Shown: positions 53,995 to 63,060 of the stretch, one piece after another
Numbering within the stretch: the first letter of the stretch is position 1
Layout: the number at the start of each line of letters is the position of its first letter
Source of the DNA: Paraburkholderia acidicola
GTDB taxonomy: Bacteria; Pseudomonadota; Gammaproteobacteria; Burkholderiales; Burkholderiaceae
Assembly (NCBI RefSeq): GCF_002362315.1
Contig: NZ_MTZV01000006.1
Span: 1,240,001 to 1,304,000 of the forward strand
Reading direction: 5' to 3'
DNA: 64,000 nt
Made by a program: the position numbers and the translations under genes
Notes under the pieces: generated by a model
The model's database searches: none
Told to the model about the DNA's origin: nothing
Seen by the model: only the letters and a program-made list of their open reading frames with translations

Positions 53995-54900
53995 ATGACA
54001 CGCCCGATGACAGGCATGCGGACCTTCCTCGGAACCCGCAAAACCCCGCTTCAACCGCAAGCGCGTCCCCCGGCAAGCCGTAACGTGATCATTCATGTGA
54101 CGCTCGACGAGCAGCATGCAACGCCATTACGTCAGGCACTGATCCGCGACTGCGCCGATCAGCCGTGGACCATCCGCATCGCACCGTTGCCTGGAACGGG
54201 CCGCGTGCGGCTCTCGCTCTATCTGCCGAAAACTGCGGTGAGCGGCGCACTGCAGCGCGTGGCGCACCTGGCTCCAGCCGCCGAACTGGGACAACTGCTG
54301 GAAGTGCCCGACACACCGACGAGCGTCTGGCGCGGCCTCATGCATGCCGAGGCGCCACGCGACGACACCCCCGTTCAGCCCATCGATAGCACCGCGAGCA
54401 ACGAAAAGGGCGGGGACACACTCGCGCAATTGATCACCCAGGACCATGTGCTGCTTGGACTGCAAGCAGCCGACAGGCAAGCGCTCTTCGTCGAACTGGG
54501 CCGTTTCTTCGAGCAGCACCACGGGCTGTCGGCGGCAGCGGTGACAACGGGTCTCCAGACGCGTGAGGCACTGGGCTCGACGGGACTGGGTCAGGGTGTG
54601 GCGGTGCCACACGGGCAGATCAAGGGGCTGCGCCATGCGTTAGCGTTGTACGTGCGCCCCGCCACGCCGATTTCCTTCGACGCACCGGACGGTCACCCTG
54701 TGACCGATATGGTCGTGCTGCTGGTGCCGCAATGGGCGAACAGCGCGCATCTGCGTTTACTGGCCGATGTTGCGCGGCACTTCTGCGATCATCATTTCCG
54801 CGAACAGCTGCATGCCTGTGTCGACACGCGAGCCGTGTGTCAGCTTTTCACCGGTTATTGCGTGCTCGACGATGCTGCGAACGGTGTAGCCGGCCGATAA
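53995..54900 (+). CDS. PTS EIIA-Ntr-type domain fused to an N-terminal extension
   Basis: A 301-residue protein. Residues ~140-290 are a PTS EIIA domain of the nitrogen (PtsN/fructose) type: FVELGRFFEQHHGLSAAAVT, LQTREALGSTGLGQGVAVPH with phospho-acceptor His206, and KGLRHALALYVRPATPISF. The N-terminal ~115 residues (NVIIHVTLDEQ, WTIRIAPLPGTGRVRLSLYL) look like a separate alpha/beta, ACT-like domain that I cannot name. No EIIB/EIIC is nearby, so it is more likely a regulatory phosphocarrier than a sugar transporter part. Confidence 0.75.
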   Translation: MTRPMTGMRTFLGTRKTPLQPQARPPASRNVIIHVTLDEQHATPLRQALIRDCADQPWTIRIAPLPGTGRVRLSLYLPKTAVSGALQRVAHLAPAAELGQLLEVPDTPTSVWRGLMHAEAPRDDTPVQPIDSTASNEKGGDTLAQLITQDHVLLGLQAADRQALFVELGRFFEQHHGLSAAAVTTGLQTREALGSTGLGQGVAVPHGQIKGLRHALALYVRPATPISFDAPDGHPVTDMVVLLVPQWANSAHLRLLADVARHFCDHHFREQLHACVDTRAVCQLFTGYCVLDDAANGVAGR

Positions 54901-55117
54901 ATCCGTACGTAATCATGTTCCCGGTATGTCGCGCAGGAATGGGTGTTATGCCCCACGCCTGCCTACCGCCCGTTTCATCCATCTCCGATCATGCAGTCAT
55001 GCCGAACTGCACAGTCACCCAAGCGCCGCAACCGAAAACCGGTTCGCTGGCGGACTCCCTCTTCGAGTGACGGCTGGCAGTAGCGGACATCTACCCCAGA
55101 CTTCATCGGAGAACACC

Positions 55118-55789
55118 ATGTCACTTCAGGACAAACTCGACGCTTTCAAGGCTGACTTCAAGGCAGGCAAGCCGCCGTATAACGCACCAGCGGACATCCA
55201 TCCGATCATGGAACGCGCAACCGCCGAACTCATTGCAACCGGCCAGGCGAGCCGCGCCGTGAAAGCCGGCGATCGCGCTCCGAACTTCAGCTTGAGAGAC
55301 CAGGAGGACAACGAGGTTTCATTGGCCGGGTTACTCGAGAAAGGCCCGCTTGTCGTGACGTTCTATCGTGGCGTCTGGTGTCCATATTGCAACCTCGAAC
55401 TCAAGGCGCTTAACGAAGCGCTGCCTGAACTGCAACGCTACGGGGCTAACGTGGTGGCGATTTCGCCGCAGTTGCAAGTCAACAGCCGCAAGGCGGTGCG
55501 CGTCAACGAACTGCGTTTCCCGGTGCTGAGCGATACACATAACGATACGGCAGCCGCGTTTGGGCTGCGCTTTGCAATGCCCGACTATCTGATCGAGCTT
55601 TACACGAAGCTCAAAAACGATTTGCCTGCGATCAATGGCGATCCGGGCTGGACACTGCCGATGCCCGCGCGCTACGTCATCGGAACGGATGGCATCGTTG
55701 CCTACTCCGAGGTGAACCCGGACTACACCCATCGTCCCGATCCGTCCGAGATGTTGCCGATTCTGAAAAAGCTCACGCAGATGGCGTGA
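55118..55789 (+). CDS. Peroxiredoxin-like (AhpC/TSA) protein
   Basis: A 223-residue thioredoxin-fold peroxidase. The active-site segment is TFYRGVWCPYCNLEL, with Cys88 and Cys91. MSLQDKLDAF at the start has a GGAGA site. The CPYC motif, with a helical N-terminal extension (residues 1-45), is the AhpC-TSA_2/PRX-like2 pattern. It would reduce peroxides in the cytoplasm with a thiol donor. It is convergent to the LysR gene and may share its control, but that is not shown. Confidence 0.88.
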   Translation: MSLQDKLDAFKADFKAGKPPYNAPADIHPIMERATAELIATGQASRAVKAGDRAPNFSLRDQEDNEVSLAGLLEKGPLVVTFYRGVWCPYCNLELKALNEALPELQRYGANVVAISPQLQVNSRKAVRVNELRFPVLSDTHNDTAAAFGLRFAMPDYLIELYTKLKNDLPAINGDPGWTLPMPARYVIGTDGIVAYSEVNPDYTHRPDPSEMLPILKKLTQMA

Positions 55790-55848
55790 ACTGATCTCGT
55801 TCTCCACGAGCCGCACCATCGCACTTCCAGTGCGCCGCAGGCCGACGA

Positions 55849-56760
55849 TCACGCAATATCGGTTTCAGCTTGCGGCGCACCGGACAACACGCTTTCGACG
55901 AAAGCAACAAATGCACGTGCCTTCGATGTGACGCGCCGTCCCGAAGGAAACACAGCCCATAGGTCTATAGGCGGCAATTGCCAGTCTGTCAGCACCGCGC
56001 GCACGGTGCCGTCGGCCAGCTCGGGTTCGAACATCCACTGCGAAGCGATGGCGATGCCCATGTCGGACAGCACGGCGGTGCGGATACCTTCCGCCGCGCT
56101 CACGCGCACCCTGCCCGACACCACCACAGCGACTTCCTTGCCACTCTGGCTGAACGACCACGACTCGCCACCACCGCGCTGCGAATACACAATGGCTTGA
56201 TGCCCGCTCAGGTCGGCCGGTGTCGCCGGCATGCCCGCTTCGGCGAAATAGGCCGGCGTACCGACGACGAACCTGGGGCTGCGGGCGATGCGTCGCGCCG
56301 TCATCGCGGAGTCGTCAAGCGCGCCCATGCGCAGCGCCACGTCCATGCCCTCTTCGAACAGATCGATGTTGCGATCGTCGAGCACGATGTCGATCTCGAG
56401 TTGCGGATGCTCATCGAGAAAGCGCTTCAGCGCGGGCAAAATATGCAGGCGCGAGAACGTCACGGCCGCCGACACACGCAACCGTCCCGACAGGCTTTCC
56501 GACGATTGCCTTGCCGCGTGCTCCGCTTCTTCCGCTTCGTCGATCGCAACCTTGGCATGTTCGTAGAAGCGCTGGCCCGCATCTGTTGTGTTAAGCCCGC
56601 GTGTTGAACGCAACAGCAATCGCGCACCGACCCGTTCCTCGAGCTGCGCAATCGACTTGGATACGGCCGGCTGCCCCACATCGAGCCGTCGCGCCGCGGC
56701 CGAGAACGAGCCCGCCTCGACGACGGCAATAAACGTTTCCATGGCTGTCATGCGGTCCAT
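55849..56760 (-). CDS. LysR-type regulator
   Basis: A 303-residue LysR protein: MDRMTAMETFIAVVEAGSFS, AARRLDVGQPAVSKSIAQLE and an effector domain from ~residue 92 (GRLRVSAAVTFSRLHILPAL) of the common DMSO/PecT-like subgroup with RIARSPRFVVGTPAYFAEAG. It is divergent from the DyP-encapsulin operon (301 bp between), and tail-to-tail with the peroxiredoxin gene. An oxidant-related role is a reasonable guess from both neighbours, not more. Confidence 0.9.
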   Translation of the reverse strand: MDRMTAMETFIAVVEAGSFSAAARRLDVGQPAVSKSIAQLEERVGARLLLRSTRGLNTTDAGQRFYEHAKVAIDEAEEAEHAARQSSESLSGRLRVSAAVTFSRLHILPALKRFLDEHPQLEIDIVLDDRNIDLFEEGMDVALRMGALDDSAMTARRIARSPRFVVGTPAYFAEAGMPATPADLSGHQAIVYSQRGGGESWSFSQSGKEVAVVVSGRVRVSAAEGIRTAVLSDMGIAIASQWMFEPELADGTVRAVLTDWQLPPIDLWAVFPSGRRVTSKARAFVAFVESVLSGAPQAETDIA

Positions 56761-57061
56761 ATCCGGGCCTCGTTGCTGAATGAAGGCTCAACGGTAGCAT
56801 TGAAAATCGCGGTGGTGATCGCGACCTTCGTCCACGCGGAGTTCGACGGGAGTAGCGCCCAAGGTGCCGGAGAAGCTGCGACAGTTGATCGTGTTTCAGC
56901 GACATCCGATGAACAGGCGTTTCGAGTACGCACTTTACGAACGTCACACGTACATGCCAGGATGTTCGCCTCGTTGCGCACCGAGCGGCTTTTTTCTGCC
57001 GTTTAAGCTATATTCGGTCGAACCCCGCACCCCCATTCCCACGTCCCCACGTTCCCACGCG
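56761..57061. other. Divergent intergenic region, LysR / DyP-encapsulin
   Basis: No gene supported; overlapping frames on both strands lack ribosome sites and family features. TATATT at 57009-57014 is a possible -10 for the DyP operon, without a convincing -35. Confidence 0.45.
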
Positions 57062-58132
57062 ATGAACAACACCCCGGCATCTGGAACCTCCTCTGCGCCT
57101 CAAGCTGTCTCCGTGCCCATCACGCGAAGCGCGATCTTCATCGTGGCGACCCTTGCGCCTGATACCGACAGTCATCAGACTGTCCGCGACTGGTGCGCGG
57201 ACGTCGCGGCGCTGGTCAGGGCCGTAGGCAAACGCGTCCCGGGAGGCGGCTTGTCGTGTGTGTGCGGCTTCGGCTCGACCGCATGGGACACGCTGTTCGG
57301 CGCACCGCGCCCGGCGGGCCTTCATCCGTTCCGCGAATTCGGCTCGGGCGACCGCGTAGCCGTGTCGACGCCTGGCGATCTCCTGCTGCACATCCGCGCG
57401 GACCGCATGGACCTGTGCTTCGAACTGGCCACGCAACTGCTGGGGCGTCTCGGCACCGCAGTGACGACGGTCGACGAAGTGCACGGGTTCCGCAATTTCG
57501 ACATGCGTAGCATGGTCGGTTTCGTCGATGGAACTGAAAATCCCGAGGGCGATGAAGCCGTCGCGTTCACCGTGATCGGCGACGAAGACGCGGAGTTTGC
57601 CGGCGGCAGCTATGTCATCGTGCAGAAATATCTGCACGATATGGATGGCTGGAACGCACTGCCGGTCGAAGCGCAGGAACGCATCATCGGGCGCACGAAA
57701 CTCTCCGACATTGAACTCGACGATTCGATCAAACCGACCTCGTCGCACAGCTCGCTCACCACGCTCAACGAGAACGGTGAAGAGGTCAAGATCCTGCGCG
57801 ACAACATGCCGTTCGGCAGGCCCGGTTCCCGCGAGTTCGGCACGTATTTCATCGGCTATGCACGTTCGCCGCAGCCGATCGAACAGATGATGGAAAACAT
57901 GTTCGTCGGACGCCCGCCCGGCAACTACGACCGTCTGCTCGACTTTAGCCGCGCGGTGACTGGTGGTCTGTTCTTCGTGCCGTCGCAAGCGCTGTTCGAA
58001 GCGCTCGCGGAGCGCGGGCAACCCGCTGCAACCTCCGCGCCCGACAGCGCTAATCCCGCCTCGCCATCCGTGCAGAACGACAACGGATCGCTCAACATCG
58101 GTTCTCTCAAAGGAATATCCGGTCATGAATAA
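57062..58132 (+). CDS. DyP-type peroxidase with encapsulin-loading tail
   Basis: A 356-residue heme peroxidase of class B. Diagnostic residues are visible: Asp156 in GFVDGTENP, heme-ligand His229 in KPTSSHSSLTT, and Arg246/Asn248 in ILRDNMPFG. After a ~35-residue Ala/Pro/Ser-rich linker the C-terminus ends in SLNIGSLKG (343-351) plus ISGHE. SLxIGSLKG is the known cargo-loading peptide that binds inside family-1 encapsulin shells. Its stop codon overlaps the shell gene start by 8 bp. The start ATG at 57062 gives the family N-terminus; upstream extension is unsupported. Confidence 0.95.
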   Translation: MNNTPASGTSSAPQAVSVPITRSAIFIVATLAPDTDSHQTVRDWCADVAALVRAVGKRVPGGGLSCVCGFGSTAWDTLFGAPRPAGLHPFREFGSGDRVAVSTPGDLLLHIRADRMDLCFELATQLLGRLGTAVTTVDEVHGFRNFDMRSMVGFVDGTENPEGDEAVAFTVIGDEDAEFAGGSYVIVQKYLHDMDGWNALPVEAQERIIGRTKLSDIELDDSIKPTSSHSSLTTLNENGEEVKILRDNMPFGRPGSREFGTYFIGYARSPQPIEQMMENMFVGRPPGNYDRLLDFSRAVTGGLFFVPSQALFEALAERGQPAATSAPDSANPASPSVQNDNGSLNIGSLKGISGHE

Positions 58133-58925
58133 TCTGCATCGCGAGCTAGCCCCTATCTCCGCCGAGGCGTGGGAACAGATCGAAGAGGAAGTGGCCAGAA
58201 CCTTCAGGCGCTCGGTTGCGGGCCGGCGTGTGGTCGATTTCAAGGGCCCTGGCGGCTCGACGCTCGCGGCGGTCGGCACCGGCCATCAGATCAATATCGC
58301 CGCGCCGCTGCAAGGCATGACCGCGCGGCAACGCGAGGTCAAGGCCGTCGTCGAACTGCGCGTGCCGTTCGAGTTGCGGCGCGAAGCAGTCGATGACGTC
58401 GAGCGCGGCGCGAACGATTCCGACTGGCAACCGGCGAAAGACGCCGCAACGCAACTCGCCTATTCCGAAGACCAGGCGATTTTCGACGGCTACAAGGCCG
58501 CGGGCATCGTGGGGATTCGTGAAGGCTCGTCGAATCCGCTCCTGACGCTGCCCGCCGAAGTCAGCGACTACCCGGCGGCCATTGCGAAGGCGCTCGAGCA
58601 ATTGCGTCTTGCCGGTGTCGACGGTCCTTACTCGGTATTGCTCGGTGCGGACGCCTACACGGCGCTTGGCGAAGCCAGCGATCAAGGCTACCCGGTACTC
58701 GCGCATATCCGCAGGCTCGTTGACGGCGAAGTGATCTGGGCGCCCGCCATCGCTGGCGGCAGTGTGCTGTCCACACGCGGTGGCGACTTCGAACTGCATA
58801 TCGGCCAGGACCTGTCGATCGGCTATCTCAGCCACACCGAAGAAACCGTGCGTTTGTACCTGCAGGAAACGTTCACGTTCCTGCTGCTGACGTCCGAAGC
58901 ATCGGTGGCCATCGTCCGCACCTGA
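58125..58925 (+). CDS. Family-1 encapsulin shell protein
   Basis: A 266-residue HK97-fold shell protein: MNNLHRELAPISAEAWEQIE (cargo-binding N-terminal helix), VARTFRRSVAGRRVVDFKGP, then VELRVPFELRREAVDDVERG, YKAAGIVGIREGSS, and ETFTFLLLTSEASVAIV at the C-terminus. Length matches the ~260-270-residue linocin/encapsulin family. It would self-assemble into a nanocompartment around the DyP peroxidase encoded just upstream. The ribosome site AAGGA lies inside the codons of the loading peptide (SLKG), and the start overlaps the peroxidase stop, so shell and cargo are tightly coupled. Confidence 0.95.
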   Translation: MNNLHRELAPISAEAWEQIEEEVARTFRRSVAGRRVVDFKGPGGSTLAAVGTGHQINIAAPLQGMTARQREVKAVVELRVPFELRREAVDDVERGANDSDWQPAKDAATQLAYSEDQAIFDGYKAAGIVGIREGSSNPLLTLPAEVSDYPAAIAKALEQLRLAGVDGPYSVLLGADAYTALGEASDQGYPVLAHIRRLVDGEVIWAPAIAGGSVLSTRGGDFELHIGQDLSIGYLSHTEETVRLYLQETFTFLLLTSEASVAIVRT

Positions 58926-58984
58926 TCGCAATAATCGCGTGGCATAATCGGCGCACTTCGTTGTCCCTTCGTGCCGCGAGCCGC

Positions 58985-59365
58985 ATGTCACGCATCCGCC
59001 TTCTGAAACTCGGCAGCCTGCTCGGATTGCTTGCAATCCTGATGAGCACGTTTGCGCCGACCATTTCGCAAGCGCTCGCGGCACACGACAGACTGGGGCA
59101 GGCGCTCGCCACCTATTGCTCGGCGGACACGAGCGCCAGTGCGTCGCCACAAGGCAACCCTCCCGCGCACGGTGCCGCACTACACTGGCAGGCCTGTGCG
59201 TATTGCGGTTTGCTCGCGCATCTGCCGGTGCTGCCTGGAACGACCACCTCGTTTGCAGCGAGCCGCTCGGTAGCACCAGCGCTCGTGCGGGTGGTTCAAA
59301 ACGAAGTCCGCCCGCTTCTCGCCTACACCGCGGCCCAGCCCAGGGCCCCTCCGGCTTTCTCCTGA
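58985..59365 (+). CDS. DUF2946-family exported protein
   Basis: A 126-residue protein with a leader (MSRIRLLKLGSLLGLLAILM) and the conserved DUF2946 pattern HWQACAYCGLLAHLPVLPG, with two Cys and a His that could bind metal, and a C-terminal QPRAPPAFS. Such proteins sit next to copper genes; a CopC-type gene lies two genes downstream. The start MSRIRLL is chosen; a frame 24 bp longer exists. Confidence 0.82.
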   Translation: MSRIRLLKLGSLLGLLAILMSTFAPTISQALAAHDRLGQALATYCSADTSASASPQGNPPAHGAALHWQACAYCGLLAHLPVLPGTTTSFAASRSVAPALVRVVQNEVRPLLAYTAAQPRAPPAFS

Positions 59366-59466
59366 TCCCGTCTTGTCGTACTTACTCGCCGCATTGCACA
59401 CGCAATAGCGGCCCGTCGTTCTGCGCATGCGGAACGACACCTCAGGACAACAGGAGAAACCCCTTC

Positions 59467-60390
59467 ATGCGCACGCTTTTCAAGCGGCACATCACACCTG
59501 CGCGCACGGCATTGATGATGGCCGGCACAGCGGCTTACCTCGTCACCGCACCGGCAGCATCCGCGCACGCGGTAGTCGGCGACCGCGTCTTTCCCGCTAC
59601 GCTCACAGTGGACGATCCCGGCGTCGGTGACGAATTCGACACGCAGTTCGGTCACATCAAATCAACCGACGACAACGGCAACACGATCAACGTCAATACC
59701 GTCTCGTACGAGTGGGACAAGCTGATCACGAAGAACCTCGCGTTCAGCGTCGCCAGCAACTACGTGACCCAGAACGCACCGGACGGTGGCTCGGTAAAAG
59801 GCTGGGACAACGTGACGCTGGGCGTCAAATACATGGTGTATGCAAATGCGGCGCACGAATTCATGGCGTCGATCGGGCTCGAATCGGAGATTGGTGGGAC
59901 CGGTGCAAGGTCGATTGCGAATTCGTATTCGACCTTCACGCCCACGGCCTATTTCGGCAAGGGCTTTGGCGACCTGCCGGCGAGTCTCGGTTATCTGCGG
60001 CCGTTTGCAATCACCGGGCAGATCGGTCCGAACCTGACGACGGCGTCGTCGGATAACGGGCCGAATTCGCTCGGTTGGGGCGTGACACTGCAATACAGCA
60101 TCCCTTACTTGCAATCGCAGGTGAAAGATCTCGGGCTGCCGCAACCGTTGAGCAACCTGATTCCCGTCGTCGAATTCCCGATGAGCACCTGCACGGCCGG
60201 TGCATGCGCGGGCCACACCACCGGCACGATCAACCCCGGTGTGTTGTGGCTCAACCGTTACGGCCAGTTCGGCATCGAAGCGCAGATTCCCGCCAATCGC
60301 GCGAGCGGGAATCATGTCGGCGTGCTGCTCGAGGCTCACCTGTACTTCGACGACATCTTCCCTAACTCACTCGGCAAACCACTCTTCTGA
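59467..60390 (+). CDS. Predicted outer-membrane/periplasmic protein in a copper-type operon
   Basis: A 307-residue exported protein with signal peptide (MRTLFKRHITPARTALMMAG...SAHA). The mature part is rich in beta-strand-like alternation with Asn/Gly/Tyr turns (VKGWDNVTLGVKYMVYANAA, GWGVTLQYSIPYLQ) and ends in Phe (SLGKPLF), typical of outer-membrane beta-barrels. I cannot name a family. It is 101 bp after the DUF2946 gene and 2 bp before copC, so it belongs to that operon; a role in copper handling is inferred from position. Confidence 0.78.
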   Translation: MRTLFKRHITPARTALMMAGTAAYLVTAPAASAHAVVGDRVFPATLTVDDPGVGDEFDTQFGHIKSTDDNGNTINVNTVSYEWDKLITKNLAFSVASNYVTQNAPDGGSVKGWDNVTLGVKYMVYANAAHEFMASIGLESEIGGTGARSIANSYSTFTPTAYFGKGFGDLPASLGYLRPFAITGQIGPNLTTASSDNGPNSLGWGVTLQYSIPYLQSQVKDLGLPQPLSNLIPVVEFPMSTCTAGACAGHTTGTINPGVLWLNRYGQFGIEAQIPANRASGNHVGVLLEAHLYFDDIFPNSLGKPLF

Positions 60391-60392
60391 TC

Positions 60393-60770
60393 ATGAAAAC
60401 TCTCTATTCAAACCTGACCACCGCGCGCTCCCTCGTCGCTGCATTGCTGCTGGGCGCCGCGCAACTGGCCCACGCGCACGCGTATCCGACCCACCAGGTG
60501 CCCGGCGCGGGCGCAACCGTATCGAGTACGCAGAAAGATATCGCGATCGATTTCGACGATGGCCTCGAACCGGCATTCAGTTCGATCACCGTCACGGATG
60601 CGCAAGGTAAGGCGGTCACGAATGGCAAAGCGACCGTCGATCCATCGAACCAGAAACACATGTCGGTGGGTCTGAACGCATTGACGCCTGGCGTCTATAC
60701 AGTCGCATGGGTCGCAGTCGCCGCGGATGGACATCGCACCCAGGGGCACTACACGTTCACGGTGAAGTAG
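60393..60770 (+). CDS. copC: CopC-family copper-binding protein
   Basis: A 125-residue periplasmic protein. The signal peptide ends ...QLAHA, leaving His at the mature N-terminus (HAYPTHQVPGAGATV), and AADGHRTQGHYTF supplies Asp and His: together the Cu(II) histidine-brace site of CopC. The beta-sandwich segments IDFDDGLEPAFSSITVTDAQ are typical. No copD follows in the window, so the protein would act alone or with an unlinked partner. It starts 2 bp after the preceding gene. Confidence 0.9.
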   Translation: MKTLYSNLTTARSLVAALLLGAAQLAHAHAYPTHQVPGAGATVSSTQKDIAIDFDDGLEPAFSSITVTDAQGKAVTNGKATVDPSNQKHMSVGLNALTPGVYTVAWVAVAADGHRTQGHYTFTVK

Positions 60771-60810
60771 CCGACACGCCTCTCATGTGCACGGCAGCCG
60801 CAGTCGGACC

Positions 60811-61335
60811 CTATCGATAGAAAACATAATCGGCAAGATAGGGCGAGCTGCCTGCCTGGTGCTCAGTGGAACAGGCAGCCGTCGGCATCAATCCGCCGAC
60901 GGTCTTCACACGCTGCACATAACGCACGTCCGACAGCGTGCCGCTGCTCGACGTGCTATGCGTTTCGAGCAGCAGTTGCGGCACGCTCGCTGGCGTATCG
61001 CTAGCCCGTTGCGCCATCACGTGCCCAACGATACGGCTACCATCTTCCGCTTCCCACGATGGCCCCGCGCCATGCCGGACCGCCGCGTGGCCGCTCGCAT
61101 CGAACAGCGTGGCCTGCGGGCTTTTGAACACCCATCCCAAACGATGCTGCGCATCGTATTCGCACGAATAGATCTGCACACCTGATGCCACCAGCGTCAT
61201 CGCATGCACGGCCTGCGCCGGCGGATCGATCGAAGGCGCGGCCGCCGTCGAAGTAGCCGGCATCGTTGTACACGCACTCAACACCGACATACCGACGACG
61301 GTTGCGACACCCAACACCAGACTGTTCCTGAACAT
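60811..61335 (-). CDS. DUF3455-like lipoprotein
   Basis: A 174-residue lipoprotein. Lipobox LSAC at about residue 22 of MFRNSLVLGVATVVGMSVLS...; the mature part contains VASGVQIYSCEYDAQHRLGW and AGPSWEAEDGSRIVGHVMAQ, the pattern of DUF3455 proteins, secreted or lipid-anchored and of unknown function. The frame extends 96 codons upstream, but MFRNSL with its lipoprotein leader is the start. Convergent to copC (40 bp between stops). Confidence 0.82.
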   Translation of the reverse strand: MFRNSLVLGVATVVGMSVLSACTTMPATSTAAAPSIDPPAQAVHAMTLVASGVQIYSCEYDAQHRLGWVFKSPQATLFDASGHAAVRHGAGPSWEAEDGSRIVGHVMAQRASDTPASVPQLLLETHSTSSSGTLSDVRYVQRVKTVGGLMPTAACSTEHQAGSSPYLADYVFYR

Positions 61336-61668
61336 GACTATCACCTTGATATGAACCACATGGCACGCGGGATTGTGTTCCTCCTGCATAACAGCCGGGA
61401 CACCGCAACTATTCCATCGCCGATCGACTATTTCAACACGCAGAAAACCGCGCACTCCAAAACAAAAATTCATCGAAAACATCCCTGCGATAAACGCGGA
61501 ATAAACCGCTTCGCCGCACGTTTTGCACAGGACGACCGAGTAATCGCAGCACAAGCCGCCGATCACTCGGATCGTTGCGACCCATAGCGTTGGCTCATCT
61601 CTCCGATAGCGACTCAGAGACATCGCTTCAGAGCAACCGCGTAACTATCCATTCACTGGGAATTCACC
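61336..61668. other. Intergenic gap (333 bp)
   Basis: Divergent region between the DUF3455 and TIGR03118 genes. It should hold both promoters. A-rich, T-rich stretches around 61440-61500 are visible, but I see no clear -35/-10 pairs, repeats or small genes. Confidence 0.5.
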
Positions 61669-62766
61669 ATGAAACTGCATCGAAACGCAGTACTCGTCAC
61701 ACTGTGCACGATCACGGCAGCCACGCTCGCCGCGTGCGGCAGCAGCGACAACCGCTCGACGCCGACCATGCCGGCGCAATTCAAGGCCACGACGCTCGTG
61801 TCCGACGGCAGCGTTGCCGCAGCGAACATCGATCCGAATCTGAAAAACGGCTGGGGCATTGCGTTCAATCCGACCGGTGTGGTGTGGGTGTCCGACAACA
61901 ACACGAAGAAGTCGACCCTGTATGACGGCAACGGCGTCGTGCAGTCGCTCGTCGTGACGATCGCACCGAATGCCGCGGGCCAGGCAGCGGGACCCACGGG
62001 CATCGTGTTCAACAAGAGCACCGACTTCGCGATCAGCGCGAACGGCGGCGCTGCAGCGAATGCCGTGTTCCTGTGGGCTACCGACGCCGGCACGATCGCG
62101 GCATGGTCGCCGAAGGTCCTGCCCACACAAGCCGTCAACGCCTACGACGACGGTGCGGGCGCAGCGGTCTACAAGGGCCTTGCGATCGGCGCGAACGCGG
62201 GGGCGAACCTGCTCTACGCGACCGACTTCCACAACAAGAAAGTCGACGTGTTCGACAAGTCCTTCACCAAGGTTCAACTAACCGGCAAGTTCGTCGATCC
62301 GCAACTGCCTGCGGGCCTGTCACCGTTCGGCATCGCTGCGATCGGCAGCACGGTGTACGTCAGCTACGCGTTGCTCGGTCCCGATGGACACACGCAGGTG
62401 AACGGTGCGGGTAACGGTGTCGTCGATGCCTTCGATACCGCCGGCAACTTCGTCAAACGCATCGCCACCGCAAGTACGCTCAATTCGCCTTGGGGACTCG
62501 TGATCGCGCCGGCCAATTTCGGCGCGGCGAGCAATGACCTGCTCGTCGGCAACTTCGGTGACGGCACGATCGATGCATTCGATCCGAACTCCGGCAAGTT
62601 CCTCGGTGCGCTGACCAGCACCAGCGGCTCGACGTTCAGGCAACCGGGCATCTGGGGTATGGCGTTCGGCAACAACGTCGACAACCAGCCGCTCAACACG
62701 CTTTTCTTCGCTGCGGGTCCGACGCCGACAACCGGTGTGTACGGTCGCCTGGACGTGACACCGTAA
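61669..62766 (+). CDS. TIGR03118-family lipoprotein (beta-propeller-like)
   Basis: A 365-residue exported protein. Leader MKLHRNAVLVTLCTITAATL ends in a lipobox (LAAC). The mature part is built of repeats with NGWGIAFNPTGVVWVSDNNT, SPFGIAAIGSTVYVSYALLG and NSPWGLVIAPANFGA that read like NHL-type propeller blades. This is the pattern of TIGR03118 proteins, of unknown function, common in Burkholderia and Bradyrhizobium. Followed by a sigma/anti-sigma pair, 295 bp away. A hairpin CCGACAG/CTGTCGG near 62789 lies downstream. Confidence 0.85.
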   Translation: MKLHRNAVLVTLCTITAATLAACGSSDNRSTPTMPAQFKATTLVSDGSVAAANIDPNLKNGWGIAFNPTGVVWVSDNNTKKSTLYDGNGVVQSLVVTIAPNAAGQAAGPTGIVFNKSTDFAISANGGAAANAVFLWATDAGTIAAWSPKVLPTQAVNAYDDGAGAAVYKGLAIGANAGANLLYATDFHNKKVDVFDKSFTKVQLTGKFVDPQLPAGLSPFGIAAIGSTVYVSYALLGPDGHTQVNGAGNGVVDAFDTAGNFVKRIATASTLNSPWGLVIAPANFGAASNDLLVGNFGDGTIDAFDPNSGKFLGALTSTSGSTFRQPGIWGMAFGNNVDNQPLNTLFFAAGPTPTTGVYGRLDVTP

Positions 62767-63060
62767 CACTCCACAAAAAACAGGCAGACCGACAGCCCAC
62801 TGTCGGCTTCATGAAAGCAACACGACGCAGGCCACACAGTCACCCGCTGCTCCGGCCTGCGTCGTATCCGCAAAAAAGGCATCACTACGCCCATCCCTCT
62901 TCGGATCCCTCCAGACAGATGCCGCCCGCGCGTCGCCCCGGCGCCAGGCAAGAACACGGGTCTCACGTTAAACTCGCGAATCGACGTCATGCCGGCAAAA
63001 GCGCACGCACTTGCACAAGACCGGATGACGGCGCATCAGGCCCCCTGGAGAGACACGTCG

